Of a stretch of DNA of 9,792 nucleotides, positions 6,340-9,792 are shown one piece after another. The notes below the pieces were generated by a model, which did not search any database, was not told where the DNA came from, and saw nothing but the letters and a program-made list of their open reading frames with translations. The translations under genes and the position numbers were made by a program. Source of the stretch: Hyphomicrobiales bacterium (GTDB taxonomy: Bacteria; Pseudomonadota; Alphaproteobacteria; Rhizobiales; Xanthobacteraceae). The stretch is taken from assembly GCA_017304505.1 (NCBI GenBank), contig JAFKKQ010000338.1:1-9792 (forward strand), in the 5' to 3' direction. Numbering within the stretch: the first letter of the stretch is position 1; each line of letters opens with the position of its first letter.

Positions 6340-7440
6340 TCAGGATACTTTCGCTTCCGGCTTGGTCGCGGCGTTGATCGCCGGCAGCACCTTCTCCGCC
6401 AGCAGCGTCATCGAGCGTTTCCCCAAACCTGGATCGCGCCAGTCCTTGCCGGCATAGAGCAGCGTGCCAAAATCGCCGACCTTCTCACGGAACGCCAGCA
6501 ATTCGTCGGCAACCTTGTTCGGCGAGCCGTGGATAATGAGCTGATCGCAGATCCCGTCGAGCGTCACCTCGCTGTCCGGCTGATCGCGGCGCGTCTTGAA
6601 CAACTCCAGCCGCCCCTTGCGGAGCTTGGTGTAGAGTTGGCTGTAATAGAAACGATAGGGGCTGTTGGCGTCTGTGGCGTAAGCTTTCGCGGTCTTGTCG
6701 TCATCGGCGACGAAGATGCTCTTGGCCACGCGCCAGTTCGCCGGATCGGCCGGACGCCCCGCGCGCTGACAGCCTTCGACGTATTTTGGCCAGTGGCTCT
6801 TGACCCATTCCGGCATCAGGAAGTTCGCCGAGATCGGGTCCCAGCCGCGCGCCGCAGCCTCCGTCAGACCCTTGGAGAACGGCGCAACCGCGGTGACGAC
6901 GATCGGCGGATGCGGCTTCTGCAACGGCTTGGGCAGATAGCCCTGCCCGATCTCCGGCATGAACTGCCGGTCGATCTTGACCGACCAGTACTTGCCTTCG
7001 AGATTGTAGGGCGGCGCGCCGGCCCAGATCGCCAGCACGTGATTGATCGCCTCGACGAACATGGCGTTGCGGTCGGCGTCAAGGTTGCCGAACGCTTCGG
7101 CGTCGGAGAGAAGCCCGCCCGGGCTGATGCCAAAGATGAAGCGGCCGTCCAGCATGTGATCGAGCATCGCGATCTGCGCCGCCGTCGCCGCCGGGTGGGC
7201 GTTCGGCATGTTGATCGTGCCGGTACCGAGCTTGATGGTTTTCGTCGCGTCGATCAGGCTCGCGATGAAGACCGCGCAGGAGGTGATGTTCTCCGCGCGG
7301 TCGGTGACGTGCTCGCCGACATAACCCTCGGTAAAGCCCAGCTTGTCGGCCAGGATGAACGCCTCGCGATCCTCGCGCAGCGATGTCCGCCAATCCTTGT
7401 CGAGCGGATGGATCGGCATGGTGAAGAAGCCGAGCTTCAT
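6340..7440 (-). CDS. Luciferase-like (LLM class) flavin-dependent monooxygenase
   Basis: Protein of 366 residues, cytoplasmic. It begins MKLGFFTMPIHP, as most LLM proteins begin with a first TIM-barrel strand. Key blocks are LGFTEGYVGEHVTD at 34-47, whose Glu43-His44 matches the conserved His of the bacterial luciferase fold; KLGTGTINMPNAHP at 70-83; AAQIAMLDHMLDGRFIFG at 87-104, followed by ISPGG at 105-109; and a PPIVVTA strand at 178-184. The family uses reduced FMN from a separate reductase to oxygenate alkanes, aldehydes, terpenoids, sulfonates, amides or heterocycles; nothing here fixes the substrate, and no flavin reductase gene is in the window. The ATG at 7440 is chosen for its GAGGA ribosome binding site (7444-7448) and the family's N terminus; an in-frame ATG 24 bases upstream is unlikely. 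It is the first gene of a two-gene unit with the hydroxyacid dehydrogenase and is divergent from a LysR gene that probably controls it. Confidence 0.9.
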   Translation of the reverse strand: MKLGFFTMPIHPLDKDWRTSLREDREAFILADKLGFTEGYVGEHVTDRAENITSCAVFIASLIDATKTIKLGTGTINMPNAHPAATAAQIAMLDHMLDGRFIFGISPGGLLSDAEAFGNLDADRNAMFVEAINHVLAIWAGAPPYNLEGKYWSVKIDRQFMPEIGQGYLPKPLQKPHPPIVVTAVAPFSKGLTEAAARGWDPISANFLMPEWVKSHWPKYVEGCQRAGRPADPANWRVAKSIFVADDDKTAKAYATDANSPYRFYYSQLYTKLRKGRLELFKTRRDQPDSEVTLDGICDQLIIHGSPNKVADELLAFREKVGDFGTLLYAGKDWRDPGLGKRSMTLLAEKVLPAINAATKPEAKVS

Positions 7441-7547
7441 GATTCCTCGCAAGCGGCGCGCCATTGGGCGGCGTCCTGTGGAAACTTAGCGACGCTGGCG
7501 GCTCCATACGAATTAATATATCCTCGCGTTAGACATCAGGATTACTA
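7441..7547. promoter_or_regulatory. Divergent promoter/operator region between LLM monooxygenase and LysR gene
   Basis: LysR regulators usually bind the gap between themselves and a divergent target, and this 107-base gap fits. Most of it is GC-rich, but 7506-7521 is a sharp AT-rich island containing ATTAAT and TATAT. On the minus strand, 7515-7520 reads TATATT, a five-of-six match to a -10 box, about 75 bases before the monooxygenase start; no good -35 partner was found. A clean T-N11-A dyad was not identified. The LysR ribosome binding site is AGGA at 7538-7541. Confidence 0.4.
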
Positions 7548-8513
7548 ATGACTGAAATCGCGCTGCGGCAAATCCGGGCGATTATCGCCGTGTGCGAGGA
7601 AGGCTCGTTCACGCGCGCCGCGGCGCGTGAGCACGCCACCCAATCCGGCATTTCCCAGCATGTCGCCGCCGCCGAGCGCACGCTCGGCATCAAGCTGTTC
7701 GAGCGTTCGGTGACCGGGGTGAAGCCGACCCCGGCCGGGCAGCGCTATTACAAAAGCTGCATCGAGGCGGTCGGTCGGATCGAGAAGGCGAACGAGGAGG
7801 CCCGCGGCTTTGCAGCGCGGATTTCCGGCGACCTTCGCATCGGGCTGATCCCGACCTTGACCCGCGCGGCGCTGGCGCCGGCGCTCGAACAATTCGTGCG
7901 GCTCTATCCGGATGTGCGCGTGCATATTGTCGAAGGCTACAGCGGCTGGCTCACCGACATGGTGCTGAACGGCGACCTCGATTTCGCGGTGGTGCCTGCG
8001 TCGGAGGGCCGCGTCGGGCTGACGTCGCGGCTGATCGTGCGCGATCGCGAGATGCTGGTGTCGAACCCCAGCCTCGGCTTCAAGCCGCTCCAACCGGTGC
8101 GACTGAGGGACTGTGGACCGCTGAAGATCGTGGTGCCCAGCCGCACCAACGTCCGCCGCCGCAACATGGAGGTCTATTTCCAGACGCACGGTGTCGAGAT
8201 CGCGGACATGATCGAGATGGACGCCATGATCAGCACGCTGCAATTCGTGTTGCGTTCGGACTGGGTGGCGATCCTGTCCGGGCTGATCTGCATTGCCGAT
8301 GTCGAACGGCCGCAGCGGGTCATCAGCCCGATCTACGACCCGGCGATGACCGCCGAATTCGTCGTGATCTCTCCGGCCCGCCGCACGCTGTCAACGCAGG
8401 CGCGGCGTTTCCTCGAGCATTTCGAGGCCGAGATCGCGCGCATCCAAGGCATCTGGGCGCAGACGATCCCAACCGAACGGCCGGCGCGGAAGCGGCCCAG
8501 CCGGGCGCGGTAG
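7548..8513 (+). CDS. LysR-family transcriptional regulator
   Basis: Protein of 321 residues, usual LysR length. The winged helix-turn-helix spans about 5-63: RQIRAIIAVCEEGSFTRAAA, then the recognition helix region QSGISQHVAAAERTLG, then the wing KLFERSVTGVKPTPAG. A linker helix follows to about 93. The periplasmic-binding-like effector domain runs from GDLRIGLIPTL at 94-104 to about 298, with NGDLDFAVVP at 141-150 and VLRSDWVAILSG at 234-245 as typical landmarks. The C-terminal tail after 309 is short and strongly basic (RPARKRPSRAR), which is unusual but common as a low-complexity end in high-GC genomes. It is divergent from the flavin monooxygenase/hydroxyacid dehydrogenase pair, its most likely target, with an inducer that is probably a pathway substrate or intermediate. 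The stop is two bases from that of the convergent glutathione transferase. Confidence 0.92.
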   Translation: MTEIALRQIRAIIAVCEEGSFTRAAAREHATQSGISQHVAAAERTLGIKLFERSVTGVKPTPAGQRYYKSCIEAVGRIEKANEEARGFAARISGDLRIGLIPTLTRAALAPALEQFVRLYPDVRVHIVEGYSGWLTDMVLNGDLDFAVVPASEGRVGLTSRLIVRDREMLVSNPSLGFKPLQPVRLRDCGPLKIVVPSRTNVRRRNMEVYFQTHGVEIADMIEMDAMISTLQFVLRSDWVAILSGLICIADVERPQRVISPIYDPAMTAEFVVISPARRTLSTQARRFLEHFEAEIARIQGIWAQTIPTERPARKRPSRAR

Positions 8514-8515
8514 CG

Positions 8516-9166
8516 CTACGCCGATGCCGGCGCGCCCGGTTGCTGGAGCGGATGCGCCCGCGCGAAAGCGTCGTTGGCCATGCAGGTCTCGACGATCCGC
8601 CGGAACGTCGGAAATGGCGCCAGATCGACCTTGAAGAACTGCGCACCGGCAGCTTGGCTGGCGAGGCAGATGTCGGCCAGCGTGACGCTGTCGCCGTGGC
8701 TGTAGCGTCCCGTCGCCTTGTCCTGCAGATGCGCCTCAAGTGCGGTCAGCGCCGCCCGATGCCAATGCCGGCACCAGGCATTGCGCGCCGCCTCGTCGAT
8801 CTTGAGTTCATGCTCGAGATATTCGCGCACCCGCGGAACGATCAGCGGATGGGAATCGCAGGCGACAAGCTGAGCCAGCCCCCGCACGCGGGCGCGGCCC
8901 CGCGCGTCCTTCGGCAGCAACGGCCGATCGGGGTGCGTCTCGTCGAGATATTCGATGATGGCAAGCGACTCGAACAGCGCCGGCCCCTCGCCATCGACCA
9001 GCGCCGGCAGCGCCATCATCGGGTTGACGTGGCGGAAGGCGTCCTCGCGCTGCTGGCCTTTGACGAGATTGACGTCGACGATCTCGTCCGGCTTCAGACC
9101 CTTTAGATTCAGCGCAATGCGCACGCGATAGGTCGCGAGCGACCGCCAGAACGAAAACAGCTTCAT
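8516..9166 (-). CDS. Glutathione S-transferase, zeta class / maleylacetoacetate isomerase-like
   Basis: Protein of 216 residues, typical for zeta-class GST (MaiA), which uses glutathione to isomerise cis double bonds of maleyl compounds. The thioredoxin-like N-terminal half has RSLATYRVRIALNLKGL at 8-24, corresponding to the zeta SSxS/C-x-RVRIAL active-site motif; Ser9 is kept but the second Ser is Leu10. The cis-Pro block MALPAL (Pro54) and the glutathione-binding Glu66-Ser67 in LFESLAIIEYL are present. The helical half has the zeta-type CDSHPLIVPRV segment at 103-113 and GDSVTLADICL at 158-168. The ATG at 9166 has a strong AGGGAGGA six bases upstream, so longer open frames are ignored. It follows the GlcG gene by 28 bases and ends the minus-strand operon. 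A true maleylacetoacetate isomerase would be expected beside homogentisate genes, none of which is here, so the actual substrate is uncertain. Confidence 0.85.
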   Translation of the reverse strand: MKLFSFWRSLATYRVRIALNLKGLKPDEIVDVNLVKGQQREDAFRHVNPMMALPALVDGEGPALFESLAIIEYLDETHPDRPLLPKDARGRARVRGLAQLVACDSHPLIVPRVREYLEHELKIDEAARNAWCRHWHRAALTALEAHLQDKATGRYSHGDSVTLADICLASQAAGAQFFKVDLAPFPTFRRIVETCMANDAFARAHPLQQPGAPASA

Positions 9167-9194
9167 GGCCGGTCCTCCCTGGAGAGCGCAGCGT

Positions 9195-9635
9195 TTATTT
9201 GGTGCCGCCGGGATCGGCCGTGAACCCCGCCGCGGCAACGCCGGCAATGGCGCAGGCTTCGTCCTTGTCCGACGTGTCGCCCGAAATCCCGACCGCGCCG
9301 ACAACATCGCCCGCCGCGTCCTTGATCAGCACGCCGCCCGGATTGCACACCATGCGCCCGCCGCTTGCGGCCGCGAGCATCGTGAAGAATTGCGGGGTTT
9401 GGGCCGCGCGTTCGGCGAGCGTTCGCGAACCAAAGCCCATGCCGAGCGCACCCCAGGCCTTGCCATAGGCGATGTCGAAACGAAGAATGCCGGAGCGGTC
9501 TTCACGCTTGAACGCGACGAGATAGCCGCCGGGATCAAGCACGGCGACGGTCAGCGGCGCGCAGTTGGTCTCGCGCCCCTTCTTGAGCGCGGTGTCGACG
9601 ATGGTGGCGGCTTGAGCAAGTGTAATTCCCGACAT
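9195..9635 (-). CDS. GlcG/HbpS-family protein (DUF336)
   Basis: Protein of 146 residues, matching the compact single-domain GlcG/HbpS family (PF03928). Members include GlcG of the E. coli glycolate operon, whose role is unclear, and HbpS, a heme-binding redox sensor component. Visible family blocks are PLTVAVLDPGGYLVAFKRED at 27-46, AYGKAWGALGMGFGSR at 56-71, GGRMVCNPGGVLIKD at 92-106 and VGAVGISGDTSDKDEACA at 112-129. No signal peptide is seen, so it should be cytoplasmic, unlike secreted HbpS. The ATG at 9635 has GGAG at 9642-9645. It sits between an upstream gene cut by the window edge (31-base gap) and the zeta-type GST (28-base gap), indicating one operon. GlcG proteins are often found in operons for oxidising small hydroxyacids or aromatics, which suits the neighbourhood, but its own activity cannot be stated. 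Confidence 0.88.
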   Translation of the reverse strand: MSGITLAQAATIVDTALKKGRETNCAPLTVAVLDPGGYLVAFKREDRSGILRFDIAYGKAWGALGMGFGSRTLAERAAQTPQFFTMLAAASGGRMVCNPGGVLIKDAAGDVVGAVGISGDTSDKDEACAIAGVAAAGFTADPGGTK

Positions 9636-9666
9636 GAACGGCTCCGGTTTCAGATGAAAGACTGTG

Positions 9667-9792
9667 TCACGAATGCTGACGGTTGCGCCAGTAGGCGGCG
9701 ACGTTGGACACCTCGTCGTTGCCGCCCATGCTTTCGCGGGCCTCCTCGAAACATGCGAGGGTTTGTTGCAACAGCGGCAATTCCAGGCCGCG
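9667..9792 (-). CDS. C-terminal 41 residues of a partial gene, possibly a 3-hydroxyisobutyrate dehydrogenase-like reductase
   Basis: An open frame enters from the right edge and ends at TGA (9667-9669 on the plus strand). The visible tail begins RGLELPLLQQTLACFEEARE and ends AAYWRNRQHS. The pattern (LELPLL, then a helix with FEEA, then a short G-rich GGNDEVSNVAAYW segment) resembles the C-terminal helix of the 3-hydroxyisobutyrate / 2-hydroxy-3-oxopropionate / 6-phosphogluconate dehydrogenase superfamily, where the last segment typically carries D-x-S-x-V. This identification rests on a short weakly conserved stretch. The gene lies 31 bases upstream of the GlcG gene on the same strand and is probably the preceding operon member. 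Confidence 0.45.
   Translation of the reverse strand, partial: RGLELPLLQQTLACFEEARESMGGNDEVSNVAAYWRNRQHS

Noticed and set aside
6529..7548. 339-codon open frame on the plus strand opposite the monooxygenase gene
   Set aside because: Shadow of the high-GC monooxygenase gene; Arg/Val/Asp/His-rich with no family features, and it overlaps the LysR promoter region.
7545..8243. 232-codon minus-strand open frame opposite LysR
   Set aside because: Low-complexity composition without motifs, while the plus strand encodes a complete LysR protein.

Overview
The window looks like chromosomal or accessory catabolic DNA from a high-GC alphaproteobacterium, most likely of the order Hyphomicrobiales (Bradyrhizobium, Xanthobacteraceae or Pseudolabrys-like). 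The reasons are the GC-rich third codon positions, strong GGAGG-type ribosome binding sites, an orphan Bug/TctC periplasmic binding protein, and intergenic GC-rich palindromic repeats of types common in these genomes. No rRNA, tRNA, CRISPR array, transposase or phage gene was seen. The genus is inferred from style, not proven.

Layout: (1) 47-676, minus: an exported isochorismatase-fold protein in which the catalytic cysteine position is alanine. It is divergent from (2) a plus-strand series: a cyclase/kynurenine-formamidase-like metal hydrolase (878-1831), a HisD/HpsN-type zinc alcohol dehydrogenase (2046-3353), a classical short-chain dehydrogenase (3545-4318) and a Bug-type solute-binding protein (4372-5340). 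The two larger gaps in this series are filled by different palindromic repeat elements. (3) A minus-strand pair, luciferase-like flavin monooxygenase followed by a D-2-hydroxyacid dehydrogenase (7440 to 5341), is divergent from (4) a plus-strand LysR regulator (7548-8513). (5) A minus-strand operon comes last: the 3' end of a gene cut by the window edge (possibly a 3-hydroxyisobutyrate-dehydrogenase-like reductase), a GlcG/HbpS protein, and a zeta-class (maleylacetoacetate-isomerase-like) glutathione transferase.

Taken together this is a dense block of small-molecule catabolism: periplasmic capture of a carboxylated substrate, hydrolysis, two oxidations of alcohol groups, a flavin monooxygenase and a hydroxyacid/oxoacid interconversion, with one local LysR regulator. 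The substrate cannot be named from sequence. The HisD-like plus SDR pair recalls the hpsN/hpsO arrangement for dihydroxypropanesulfonate oxidation, but no sulfonate-releasing lyase is present, so that link is only a hypothesis. Convergent gene pairs are packed with almost no space: stop codons abut at 5338-5343 and lie within one 8-base palindrome at 8511-8518. No gene-free stretch exceeds about 215 bases.
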